A DNA stretch of 29,405 nt from IMG/VR virus record IMGVR_UViG_3300030108_005191, positions 1-29,405 of that record; one strand, 5' to 3'. Source of the stretch: a virus. The notes beneath the pieces are model-generated. The model was not told the DNA's origin and made no database searches. It worked only from the letters and a program-made list of their open reading frames with translations. Of the stretch, positions 20,932-29,156 are shown piece by piece; positions within the stretch are counted from its first letter, which is position 1, and each line of letters opens with the position of its first letter. The translations under genes and the position numbers were made by a program.

Positions 20932-21076
20932 GAAGAAAAAGAAAAAGAACGAGGCGACATCTGTCGCCTCGCCTCGCTCTCAAAAAAAAACTGATGATAA
21001 TTATAAAAATAAAAATCAGGAAACCAAGCACGAGTTACCAGATGAAATATTGGTAAAGACATGGGAGATAGATTAA
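20915..21076 (+). CDS. Small Lys-rich protein with a CTCG-repeat-encoded SPRS motif
   Basis: A 53-codon frame from ATG 20915, with GGAAAG upstream. It begins with a run of Lys, then EATSVASPRSQKK and a charged tail. Its stop overlaps the next ATG (TAATG at 21074-21078), which supports both frames. The ASPRS stretch comes from GCCTCGCCTCGCTCTC, nearly the same as in the next gene, so the repeat was copied within the coding DNA. No function known. Confidence 0.5.
   Translation: MSAGGKKKKKKNEATSVASPRSQKKTDDNYKNKNQETKHELPDEILVKTWEID
20950..20971 (+). repeat. 10-bp perfect inverted repeat with GGCGAC core
   Basis: CGAGGCGACA (20950-20959) and TGTCGCCTCG (20962-20971) with a 2-base centre. On the minus strand it is followed by a T/C-rich run (20932-20949), so it would look like a terminator for transcription from the right. 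It shares the GGCGAC/GTCGCC core with the hairpin at 21891-21920. Confidence 0.6.
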
Positions 21077-21258
21077 TGAAAAAGAAGAATAACGCCTCGC
21101 CTCGTTCTCGTAAGGAAAGAGAACACCAAAAGGCTAAAGAGAGTGAGCAGGAGTTTCTGGGGCAGATGCAAAAATTAGCTGATAAATTAAATGCACAACT
21201 TACAGTTGTAGAAAATAATACAATAAAGGAAAATTTTAAAAATAAACTGTTGCATTAA
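21076..21258 (+). CDS. Small charged coiled-coil protein with the SPRS motif
   Basis: Start set at ATG 21076, which overlaps the previous stop, rather than the in-frame ATG at 21061. The 60-residue product begins KKKNNASPRSRKERE, then has a coiled-coil helix (EFLGQMQKLADKLNAQL) and ends with a Lys/Asn stretch. The ASPRSR stretch is encoded by GCCTCGCCTCGTTCTC. It looks like a diverged partner of the preceding gene in its N-terminal part. Function unknown. Confidence 0.55.
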   Translation: MKKKNNASPRSRKEREHQKAKESEQEFLGQMQKLADKLNAQLTVVENNTIKENFKNKLLH

Positions 21259-21277
21259 AAGTGGGATTTGATAAGAT
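21250..21277 (+). promoter_or_regulatory. Second promoter with the repeated GGGATTTGATAAGATG element
   Basis: A -35 TTGCAT (21250-21255), 16-base spacer and -10 TAAGAT (21272-21277). The 16-mer at 21263-21278 is the same as at 20392-20407. It drives the gene at 21310, which has AAAAGGAG in its leader. Confidence 0.6.
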
Positions 21278-21309
21278 GTTGATGTCAAATAAACAAAAAG
21301 GAGTTATAT

Positions 21310-21633
21310 ATGACACAAGCACAAAAAAGGCTAAAGCAAGATGAAAAGAAAGTAGTCATTGCTTATGCTCAATTAAAGCTAAAGGCTAATAGGCTCAACA
21401 AAGAGATTGACACAATGAAACAAAATCTTGTTGATGTCTTTGAGAGAACTAACCAAAATTTAATTATTGTTCAAGACGAACAAGGAAATAATTTTGGAGT
21501 TCAAAAAATAAATCGTAAGAGAAAGAAATTTGAAACAGCAAATTTCAAAATTGCTCATAATGATTTATTCAATAAGTTCTGTACTGAAATAGAATACAGC
21601 GAGTACAAAGCGATTGGTGGTAATGATGCCTAA
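21310..21633 (+). CDS. Basic coiled-coil protein of unknown function
   Basis: A 107-residue protein with AAAAGGAG upstream of ATG. The first half is a charged helix (KRLKQDEKKVVIAYAQLKLKANRLNKEID) likely to form a coiled coil; a strand pair (NLIIVQDEQGNNFGVQKI) and a basic turn (NRKRKKFE) follow. It overlaps the next gene. It is driven by its own promoter. It could bind nucleic acid; no family recognised. Confidence 0.65.
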   Translation: MTQAQKRLKQDEKKVVIAYAQLKLKANRLNKEIDTMKQNLVDVFERTNQNLIIVQDEQGNNFGVQKINRKRKKFETANFKIAHNDLFNKFCTEIEYSEYKAIGGNDA

Positions 21634-21880
21634 TAATCATTTAATCAATATAGCACAAGTGTTGAGTGAGAGAGTTAATAATAATCAACCAACACCACAA
21701 AGCGACTTGCATATAACTATTGACGGCAAGAAACAACTCAACTACGAGATTATGTTTCAACTTCTACAAGGCGAAGTAGAGAAACATATTTTAGAAAATC
21801 AAGGCAATCAAGTCGTTGATGAGTTTAAACAAAACATTATTAACAAGTTCTCTAGTTTAATTAGTCAACTAGGCAATTAA
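21623..21880 (+). CDS. Small helical protein of unknown function
   Basis: Start taken at ATG 21623 (a second ATG follows at once), overlapping the previous gene by 11 bases with GGTGG just upstream. The 85-residue product is acidic to neutral, with HITIDGKKQLNYEIMFQLL and VVDEFKQNIINKFSSLISQL helices. It is followed by a strong hairpin, so it ends this unit. No family recognised. Confidence 0.6.
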   Translation: MMPNNHLINIAQVLSERVNNNQPTPQSDLHITIDGKKQLNYEIMFQLLQGEVEKHILENQGNQVVDEFKQNIINKFSSLISQLGN

Positions 21881-21890
21881 ACTACGAACA

Positions 21891-21920
21891 ACCAATGGCG
21901 ACCCCTATGTCGCCATTGGT
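21891..21920 (+). terminator. Strong 12-bp hairpin ending the small-gene unit
   Basis: ACCAATGGCGAC (21891-21902) and GTCGCCATTGGT (21909-21920) pair perfectly around a 6-base loop. No T run follows, so if it terminates it does so in a factor-dependent way, or it is an RNA-processing or stability element. It lies between the island unit and the terminase promoter. Confidence 0.6.
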
Positions 21921-22012
21921 GTATCTACAAGGCTCATTTAACCTACCATCTCCAAACCTGTAAAAATCTACAAAAACCACGCTATTCTCCCCAGCACACA
22001 CAGGCGCAAGGC

Positions 22013-22040
22013 TTTACAAAGCAATATACATAAATATACT
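22013..22040 (+). promoter_or_regulatory. Promoter of the packaging and head genes
   Basis: A -35 TTTACA (22013-22018), a 16-base spacer and a -10 TATACT (22035-22040). ATG 22056 lies 15 bases after the -10, so the leader is about 9 bases and has no ribosome site. Confidence 0.6.
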
Positions 22041-22055
22041 AGGGACCCAAACGGT

Positions 22056-23534
22056 ATGAATTTAGATCATCTATCAGAAGAAGAATTAAAAGATATAATT
22101 TTAAAAAAGCAGTTAGAGTGGATCAAGTTATGCCAGGATAATTTTTTAATTTTTGCTGAAACTGTTTGGCAAGATTTTATATATCGTAAAACAAAGGACC
22201 CAAAAAGATACGGTCATCATCAAATAATAGCTGAAGAATTTCAAAAGATAGCTGCTAATGAGGAAAAAAGGCTCATTATTAATATGCCACCAAGACATAC
22301 TAAATCAGAATTTGCATCTTATTTATTTCCTGCTTGGATGATTGGTAGGAATCCAAAGATGAAAATAATGCAGGTATCACACAATGCTGAACTTGCTACA
22401 AGGTTCGGTAGTAAGGTTCGAAACTTAATGAACACCAAGGAGTATAAACAGATCTTTGGTAATGTTACACTACGAGAAGATAGTAAGGCAAAAGGACGTT
22501 GGGAGACCAATCATGGTGGGGAATATTTTGCAGCGGGTGTTGGCGGTTCTATCACAGGACGAGGGGCGGACTTACTTATTATTGATGACCCACATACAGA
22601 ACAAGACTCAATGTCTGATTCTGCTATGGACAGAGCATACGAATGGTATTCATCAGGACCCAGACAACGTTTACAACCAGGCGGAAGAATTTGTGTTGTA
22701 ATGACAAGATGGGCAACTGATGATTTAACAGGAAGGCTCATCAAGGCACAATCTGAACCTAAAGCAGACAAATGGAAAGTTATTGAGTTTCCTGCAATAC
22801 TTCCTAACGATCAACCAGTATGGCCAGAGTATTGGTCAAAAGAAGATTTAGAAGCTGTCAAAGCTTCGGTGTCCATTAAAAATTGGAATGCACAATACAT
22901 GCAGGACCCAACTTCAGAGGAAGGGGCAATCATCAAACGTGAGTGGTGGCAAGATTGGGACAAAGAATATACACCTAAACTTTTACATGTAATACAAAGT
23001 TACGACACAGCATTTTCAAAAAAAGAATCTGCAGACTATTCAGCTATAACTACTTGGGGTATTTTTGAACCTGTGGAAGGTTATGAGAAATGCATAATAC
23101 TTTTAGATGCACACAAGGGAAGATATGACTTTCCAGATTTAAAAAATGTTGCGTTAGAGCAATATCATTACTGGGAACCGGAAACCGTAATCATTGAAGC
23201 TAAAGCATCTGGTCAACCATTAATACATGAATTAAGACGAGCAGGAATACCGGTCATCGACTACGTGCCTGCAAGAGGTAGAGATAAACACACTAGAATA
23301 AATAGTTGTGCTCCAGTCTTTGAGTCTGGCATGGTATATGCACCTTTAGATCAAAGTTATGCTCAAGAAGTTGTTGAAGAATGTGCAGCATTCCCTAATG
23401 GTCAATATGATGACTACGTTGATAGTATGACTCAAGCTGTGTTAAGATACAGACAAGGAGGATTTGTATCTACTTATTCTGATGATTGGGATGAACCTAA
23501 CATTAAAATAGAAAAAGATTATAAATATTATTAA
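22056..23534 (+). CDS. terL: Terminase large subunit
   Basis: A 492-residue packaging motor. The ATPase domain has the Walker A-like MPPRHTKS at 77-84, the adenine-side SHNAELA region near 108, and Walker B LLIIDD with D177-D178 followed by P. The C-terminal RNase H-like nuclease has SYDTAF with D317, VIIEAK with E381 and YDDYVDS with D453/D456. It is of the type whose C-terminal part carries the TIGR01630 family of phage terminases. It translocates DNA through the portal encoded 3 kb downstream. A short leader and no ribosome site are seen. The stop overlaps the next ATG (TAATG). Confidence 0.93.
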   Translation: MNLDHLSEEELKDIILKKQLEWIKLCQDNFLIFAETVWQDFIYRKTKDPKRYGHHQIIAEEFQKIAANEEKRLIINMPPRHTKSEFASYLFPAWMIGRNPKMKIMQVSHNAELATRFGSKVRNLMNTKEYKQIFGNVTLREDSKAKGRWETNHGGEYFAAGVGGSITGRGADLLIIDDPHTEQDSMSDSAMDRAYEWYSSGPRQRLQPGGRICVVMTRWATDDLTGRLIKAQSEPKADKWKVIEFPAILPNDQPVWPEYWSKEDLEAVKASVSIKNWNAQYMQDPTSEEGAIIKREWWQDWDKEYTPKLLHVIQSYDTAFSKKESADYSAITTWGIFEPVEGYEKCIILLDAHKGRYDFPDLKNVALEQYHYWEPETVIIEAKASGQPLIHELRRAGIPVIDYVPARGRDKHTRINSCAPVFESGMVYAPLDQSYAQEVVEECAAFPNGQYDDYVDSMTQAVLRYRQGGFVSTYSDDWDEPNIKIEKDYKYY

Positions 23535-24499
23535 TGAGTAAAATTAAGATTGCTAAGATAGCTGGGATGAAATTAGCGGATGTTGTAAAAAAACTTAAAA
23601 AAAGAAAATACGCTAAAGATTCAAAAAAGAATGTAGAAAGAGCAACAGGCGTAAAAATGAACAAAAGTGTCAAAGCTTATAACATTAGAGCTAAAGATGC
23701 AGAAACTAAAATAATCCCCGTAAAACGACAATCTCAAAAAGGTTCTACTTTTCAAATCCACAGAGTAAGAACCAAGATGGGTAGAGCTGCTGCACAATCT
23801 GAGGAGAGAGGTAAATTACCAAGCCCTTTGCCAACTTTAGAGCGTCTATTTAGAAAAGATGTTCAAAGGGGAAAATTAGATGACTACAGATTGACTAAGA
23901 GGTATTTAAAGAATAAACTAACAGATGTAGCCAAAAAAAAATATATAGGCGGTATGATGAAAAATAAAATGTTAACAGGTGGCCAAGCTAAATTGGACAA
24001 AAACAAAAATAACAGAATTGATGCAGAAGATTTTGCAATGCTAAGAAAAGAAAAATCCAAAAAGAAACCTATGAAAGCTGCACTTGGTGCAATGGCATTA
24101 GGAGCAATAGGTGCAAAAATTCTTAAAGATAGAAAGAAGAAAGCTTCTAAAATGTCAGGAGTTGGAGGAGCTGCGGGATCAGGACTTATTCCTGGTATGT
24201 CTGTTGCAGATATAATTCAAAAAAAATTAAAAAGATCTAAAGGTGGCGGTGCTGACTCTGGTAGAGCAGGAGAACATAGAAGTAGGATGGGTGTTGCTCT
24301 TAACAAAGTTAGAAGAACGGCTAGATTATTGAGAGACAAAGATAGGCTTACTGAAAAAGATATAGAAAAAGCTAAAGAGATTATAAAAAATAAAAAAATG
24401 GGTGGTGGTATGATGATGAAACCCATGGGTTACAAAGCAGGTAAATCTGTTAAAGTAAAATGTAAAATTGGTAGAAACAAACCTACAAAAATGTATTAA
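23534..24499 (+). CDS. Highly basic protein with an EF-hand-like loop
   Basis: A 321-residue protein very rich in Lys and Arg along its length. At 155-166 it has DKNKNNRIDAED, a calcium-loop pattern (D1, N3, N5, I8, D12; the last position is Asp in place of the common Glu), then a hydrophobic Ala/Gly stretch at about 180-197, and a Gly/Met-rich end (GGGMMMKPMGYKAGK, KIGRNKPTKMY) of a kind common at the ends of marine-phage proteins. It stands between terminase and portal genes. A virion protein that binds DNA or is ejected is a fair inference; a scaffold is another. Confidence 0.6.
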   Translation: MSKIKIAKIAGMKLADVVKKLKKRKYAKDSKKNVERATGVKMNKSVKAYNIRAKDAETKIIPVKRQSQKGSTFQIHRVRTKMGRAAAQSEERGKLPSPLPTLERLFRKDVQRGKLDDYRLTKRYLKNKLTDVAKKKYIGGMMKNKMLTGGQAKLDKNKNNRIDAEDFAMLRKEKSKKKPMKAALGAMALGAIGAKILKDRKKKASKMSGVGGAAGSGLIPGMSVADIIQKKLKRSKGGGADSGRAGEHRSRMGVALNKVRRTARLLRDKDRLTEKDIEKAKEIIKNKKMGGGMMMKPMGYKAGKSVKVKCKIGRNKPTKMY

Positions 24500-24508
24500 G
24501 GGGGATTT

Positions 24509-26425
24509 ATGTCCCTCAAAGGTTTATTCCAACTTGGGAAAAGACTTCTAAAAGGCAAGAAAGAATCAGCGACACCGACTACCGGACAACAACAAAAACT
24601 TCTTACATATGAAGGTAAAGGTTCGCAAGAGACTGGTCTTGAACTTGCTAAAAAAGAATTAATTAATCCACCAGTAAAACTTAATAAAACAAAACCACTC
24701 TACATGGGAGATGACGTTGCTCCTGCTTTTGGTTCATCTACTTATGATTGGGCGATGAGGATTGGCCCTGGTCGATACACTGCAGATGAATGGTTAAATC
24801 ATTTAACATCCACTAGAAAAGTAAACTTCAAAGTTTTTGGTAAACCATCAACTAGAACTGTTAGAGATCAGAAAAGATTTAAATATGACTCTGGTCCCTT
24901 TGCCGGTAGAGAGGCAAGTGTAACAAAAGAAGAACTGTTCGATTCTAATATTGCAACATTCGATGATGCAGGAAACCTAACAGGTGGCTTGTTAGCTGCA
25001 GCACAGAAGTTTGGCATTAAATTAGATGCTAATGAAGTTGGTAACATGATTAGATTAAATCCAATTAATAGATTAAAAGCAGTTGAGTTAGGAGTTCCAA
25101 GTGAAAGTTATGCTAACTTCTTAAAGGTAGCAAAAAATTCGTCCCAAGAACTAGATGAGATTGCAAAGAAATATGCTAATGCTCCAGGTGTTAAACAAGC
25201 AATAGAAGATGCTGCTTATGCTTTAAGAGGTGTTGAAGCAGATGCTCTATCAGAGACTGCTAATAAAGTTATACTTAAAGAGTTTTTAGATAATATTAAT
25301 AGAGCAAAAGCATTTACTAGAGACTTAGGTGCTTCAGATTTCAAAAGATTAAATAAAATTTTAGGTGAAGTAGATGGAGCTAATGCAAAGATTGTGGGTA
25401 AAAATGTTTCTACTAAATATGCTAACGAATCAAACTATACTTTGCAGGGTGGTAAAGATTATAGAGAAACAATTTTTAGATTAGATGAGGCAATACCTAC
25501 CAATAGTTCACCCTTAAGATCTCCTAGTCACTTTTCAGATGCTGGTACCAATCAAATCTACCACGTTCGATTTGATACAAGATTTACACCTGATGGTAAA
25601 AAAGGATTTTTTATTCATGAAATACAATCTGATGTTAATCAAAATATTGCAAAACAATTAACGAAAGCTCAACAACTTAGCACAGAATTTAGAAATAATC
25701 CTTTTCAAAGAGATATTGAATTAGGTTTATTGATGAATCAAAGACAAAGATTAACTGGTTTATTAGACGAAGCCGTAAGAAGTAATGATAGTAATTTAGC
25801 TGGCACAGTTTCAAATCAACTTGCTAGAACAACTACTGAGTTACAAAAGATTGCAGGTAAAACAAAACAGTTTGATTATTTTCCAATGGTAGAGGCTGAT
25901 CAATATGGTGATCATGCATTAAAATATTTGATGAATAAAGCTGCGAAAATGAATTATGATTTTGTAGCCGTTGCTCCTTTTGATAAATTAAGTTTTAGAC
26001 AAGGTTATAAAGCTGGTAACGAAAGATTTTATGGCTATGCAAGTGGTAAGGGAATTAATAGAAAAGGGACATCTGTTATGGCAAATGTAATGAAAAAGGC
26101 TGCAAGGTTTTACAATTCAAAGGCAGGTCCTATAAAAGTCTCCTTATCAGATCCAGCTAAACCATATAAGAAAATAGAAACCAATACTTTTAAATATCCT
26201 AGCACACATACTACTTTAGGAGGCAAGACTTTAAAAAGCATTTATCATTCAGAAGCTAGAAAAACTCAAGAAGCAGGCTTTAGATTCATAGAGGGATCTA
26301 ATCCTAACTTGTATTTTGATGCTTTTGCAGTTAAAGTAAATCCTTTAATGAAATACACTCAAAAAACCTATAAACGCTTTGGGGGCTTGGTAGTGGATAT
26401 GTTTAAACCAATAAGGTACAATTAG
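24509..26425 (+). CDS. Polyvalent-protein-type protein with the EIQSD domain
   Basis: A 638-residue protein with AGGGGG before its ATG. The middle has YRETIFRLDE, SHFSDAGTNQIYHVRFDTR and FFIHEIQSD with E371-D375, then a long helical insertion, then DHALKYLMNKAAKMNYDFVAVAP and GYKAGNERFYGYASGKG. This order matches a domain of unknown function found in very large phage and plasmid polyvalent proteins, which are thought to be delivered with DNA into the host. Here it lies in the head operon, so it is probably packed in the virion and ejected. Residues 1-300 are helical and not recognised. Enzymatic activity is unproven; an ADP-ribosyltransferase-like role is one guess. Confidence 0.6.
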   Translation: MSLKGLFQLGKRLLKGKKESATPTTGQQQKLLTYEGKGSQETGLELAKKELINPPVKLNKTKPLYMGDDVAPAFGSSTYDWAMRIGPGRYTADEWLNHLTSTRKVNFKVFGKPSTRTVRDQKRFKYDSGPFAGREASVTKEELFDSNIATFDDAGNLTGGLLAAAQKFGIKLDANEVGNMIRLNPINRLKAVELGVPSESYANFLKVAKNSSQELDEIAKKYANAPGVKQAIEDAAYALRGVEADALSETANKVILKEFLDNINRAKAFTRDLGASDFKRLNKILGEVDGANAKIVGKNVSTKYANESNYTLQGGKDYRETIFRLDEAIPTNSSPLRSPSHFSDAGTNQIYHVRFDTRFTPDGKKGFFIHEIQSDVNQNIAKQLTKAQQLSTEFRNNPFQRDIELGLLMNQRQRLTGLLDEAVRSNDSNLAGTVSNQLARTTTELQKIAGKTKQFDYFPMVEADQYGDHALKYLMNKAAKMNYDFVAVAPFDKLSFRQGYKAGNERFYGYASGKGINRKGTSVMANVMKKAARFYNSKAGPIKVSLSDPAKPYKKIETNTFKYPSTHTTLGGKTLKSIYHSEARKTQEAGFRFIEGSNPNLYFDAFAVKVNPLMKYTQKTYKRFGGLVVDMFKPIRYN

Positions 26426-26427
26426 AA

Positions 26428-28758
26428 ATGGCTATCGAAAAGAATAATGAAACTGTTGTAACTGAAGAAGATAAAATTGAAGAAACTGTTGAACAACCTG
26501 AAGGTTTACCAGTTGATGTCACTATAGAGGGCGAAGAGACAGTAGAGGAAAGACCTCAAGACGATTTTAATGCAAATCTTGCAGAGAGCATGGATGAGAG
26601 AGTTCTTAAATCTATGGCATCAGATTTAATGCAAGAGTATAAAAAAGATAAATTATCTAGAAAAGAGTGGGAAGAAACTTACATTAAAGGTTTAGACCTT
26701 TTAGGCACTAAATACTCTGAAGTCACCAGACCATTTAAAGGTGCATCTAATGTTACTCACCCGCTTCTTGCAGAATCTGTAACTCAATTTCAAGCACAAG
26801 CATATAAAGAATTATGTCCATCTGATGGTCCAGTAAGAACTCAAGTTGTTGGTGTGCAAACTCCAGCGGTTGAAGCTCAAGCTGATCGTGTAAAAGAGTA
26901 TATGAATTATCTGTTGATGGAGGATATGGAAGAGTACACGACTGATATGGATCAAATGTTATTTTATCTACCGTTATCTGGATCTACTTTTAAAAAAGTT
27001 TATTACGATCAAATACTTGGAAGACCTGTTTCTAAATTTATACCTGCAGAAGATTTAGTAGTTCCTTACTTTGCATCTGATTTAAAAGATTGTGAAAGGA
27101 TTACACATGTAATGAAGATGACTCAGAACGAAGTTATAAAAAAACAAGCAGGTGGATTTTATAGAGACATTGAATTGATACAGTCTAATCAAGAACCTGA
27201 TGCTTTGCAAAAAAAGATAAACGAGATTGAGGGAATTAAGAGAAGTGGTGATGACTATTTACACACAATTCTAGAAATGCATGTTGATTTAAATTTAGAT
27301 GACTATGAAGATTTTGATGACAAAGCAAAAAAAATAAAAATTCCTTATATTGTTACAATAGATGAAGGCTCTAGTGAAATATTATCAATTTATAGAAATT
27401 ATAAACCTGATGATTTAGGTTATGCGAGAATAGAATACTTTGTGCATTACAAATTTTTACCAGGATTAGGTTTTTATGGTTTTGGTTTAACACATATGAT
27501 TGGTGGATTAAGTAGAGCAGCGACTCAATCTCTAAGACAATTAATAGATGCAGGCACATTAAAAAATTTACCAGCTGGTTTTAAGTCTAGAGGCATAAGA
27601 GTTAGAGATGATGACCAACCAATACAACCTGGAGAGTTTAGAGATGTTGATGCACCAGGTGGAAACATTAGAGATCAATTTTTTAATCTACCTTTTACAG
27701 AACCAAGCACCACATTATACAATCTTTTAGGTTTCGTTGTGCAAGCTGGACAAAAATTTGCTGCTATTACAGATAGTAATATTGGTAATGATCTACAAAA
27801 CAGAGCTGTTGGCACTACAATTGCTATGATGGAACGTGGTTCACGTGTGATGAGTGGTGTTCACAAGAGATGTTACTACGCAATGAGGTTAGAATTTAAA
27901 ATTTTAGCAAGAATTTGCCAAGAATCATTGCCACCAGAGTATCCTTATGATGTTTATGGAGGTCCAAGACAAATAAAAGCATCAGATTTTGATAATCGTG
28001 TCGATATTTTACCTGTTGCTGATCCAAATATTATGTCTATGGCTCAAAGAGTGACTTTAGCACAAACACAATTGCAAGTTGCCTCTTCAAATCCACAAAT
28101 TCACAATATACATGAAGCATATAGAAGAGTTTATGAAGCTTTAGGTACAAAACAAATAGAAACTTTGCTCAAACCTGCACCAAAACAACCAGAACCAATG
28201 GATCCTGCAAAAGAAAATGCACGAGCATTACAAATGCAACTACTAACAGCGTTTGAATTTCAAGATCATGATGCACATTTAACTGCTCACATGTCTTTTA
28301 TGAACTCAAGAATGGTTCAAATAAATCCTGCGGTTTATGCGTTGTTACAATCACACGTTTCTGATCATATTTCTTTCAAAGCAAGAGCAGAAGTTAAACT
28401 TATGATGTCAGATGATCCAGAAATGGCACAGTTAGCACAAGAAAATCCACAAGCTTATCAAATTATATTTGATTCAGAGGTTGCAAAAAAGGCTGCACAG
28501 ATAACAAGCGAATTAGTACAAGCAGAGATGCAATCTAACGCTGCTAAACAAGATCCATTAGTTAGAATAAAACAACAAGAAGTAGATTTAAAAGCTATGG
28601 ACATGCAGAGAAAAGCTGAAGAGGCTAGAATGAAACAAGATTTAGAAAATCAAAGAGAAGGAGCTAAGTTACAATTTAACTATGATAAACTTCAACAACA
28701 AGATGAACAATCTGATGAAAGATTAGAAATTGCGAGACAAAAACTTGAGAAAAAATAG
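26428..28758 (+). CDS. Portal protein, P22-like
   Basis: A 776-residue portal. The N-terminus is acidic (1-50), followed by a helical start (SMASDLMQEYKKDKLSRKEWEETYIKGLDLL) and the segment with FKGASNVTHPLL typical of this portal group. The middle has YLPLSGSTFKKVYYD and GLTHMIGGLSRAATQSLRQLIDAGTL, and the C-terminal part is a long Gln/Glu/Lys coiled-coil barrel (after about residue 690). It forms the dodecameric ring through which DNA is packed and ejected. Length is slightly above that of P22 gp1. It is in the same unit as terminase; the stop overlaps a small basic-protein gene. Confidence 0.9.
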   Translation: MAIEKNNETVVTEEDKIEETVEQPEGLPVDVTIEGEETVEERPQDDFNANLAESMDERVLKSMASDLMQEYKKDKLSRKEWEETYIKGLDLLGTKYSEVTRPFKGASNVTHPLLAESVTQFQAQAYKELCPSDGPVRTQVVGVQTPAVEAQADRVKEYMNYLLMEDMEEYTTDMDQMLFYLPLSGSTFKKVYYDQILGRPVSKFIPAEDLVVPYFASDLKDCERITHVMKMTQNEVIKKQAGGFYRDIELIQSNQEPDALQKKINEIEGIKRSGDDYLHTILEMHVDLNLDDYEDFDDKAKKIKIPYIVTIDEGSSEILSIYRNYKPDDLGYARIEYFVHYKFLPGLGFYGFGLTHMIGGLSRAATQSLRQLIDAGTLKNLPAGFKSRGIRVRDDDQPIQPGEFRDVDAPGGNIRDQFFNLPFTEPSTTLYNLLGFVVQAGQKFAAITDSNIGNDLQNRAVGTTIAMMERGSRVMSGVHKRCYYAMRLEFKILARICQESLPPEYPYDVYGGPRQIKASDFDNRVDILPVADPNIMSMAQRVTLAQTQLQVASSNPQIHNIHEAYRRVYEALGTKQIETLLKPAPKQPEPMDPAKENARALQMQLLTAFEFQDHDAHLTAHMSFMNSRMVQINPAVYALLQSHVSDHISFKARAEVKLMMSDDPEMAQLAQENPQAYQIIFDSEVAKKAAQITSELVQAEMQSNAAKQDPLVRIKQQEVDLKAMDMQRKAEEARMKQDLENQREGAKLQFNYDKLQQQDEQSDERLEIARQKLEKK

Positions 28759-29029
28759 AGATCCAAAAGTAGGAACAGGTAAAAAACCTAAAGGTTCAGG
28801 TAGAAGACTCTACACTGATGAAAATCCAAGAGACACTGTAAGAATAAAATTCGCTACACCCGCAGATGCTAGTGCAACTGTAAGAAAAGTAAAAAATATT
28901 AACAAACCTTTTGCAAGAAAAATACAAATACTCACAGTTGGTGAGCAACGAGCTAAGGTCATGGGTAAATCTAGAGTAGCAGCAATATTTAAAGCAGGTA
29001 AAAATGCAATCAGAAAGACGCAACGTTAG
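28745..29029 (+). CDS. Small basic protein following the portal, unknown function
   Basis: Best start is TTG 28745; an earlier TTG at 28730 is in frame, and neither has a clear ribosome site. The 94-residue product has RDPKVGTGKKPKGSGRRLYTDENP, then TVRIKFATPADASATVRKV and a helix. This looks like a family of small proteins found downstream of the portal in marine podoviruses. It overlaps the portal by 14 bases. A virion or scaffold role is possible but not shown. Confidence 0.65.
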   Translation: MRKNRDPKVGTGKKPKGSGRRLYTDENPRDTVRIKFATPADASATVRKVKNINKPFARKIQILTVGEQRAKVMGKSRVAAIFKAGKNAIRKTQR

Positions 29030-29156
29030 AAAAGGACTAAGTGGAGGAGTCAAGTTTGGGCCACCGCCTAAAAAAGGACCAAATTCACAAGGAATTAAAA
29101 TAATGAGGTCTAGTAATGGCAAAAAACGATTACGAAAGTCTACCAGAAAAAAATAA
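29004..29156 (+). CDS. Very basic small protein (50 aa)
   Basis: A 50-codon frame from ATG 29004. It reads SERRNVRKGLSGGVKFGPPPKKGPNSQG and ends RLRKSTRKK. The GPPPKKGPN stretch is of a type I associate with small proteins near phage portal genes. It overlaps the previous gene by 26 bases and the homing-endonuclease start by 41 bases. Nucleic-acid binding is likely from charge. Function unknown. Confidence 0.6.
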   Translation: MQSERRNVRKGLSGGVKFGPPPKKGPNSQGIKIMRSSNGKKRLRKSTRKK

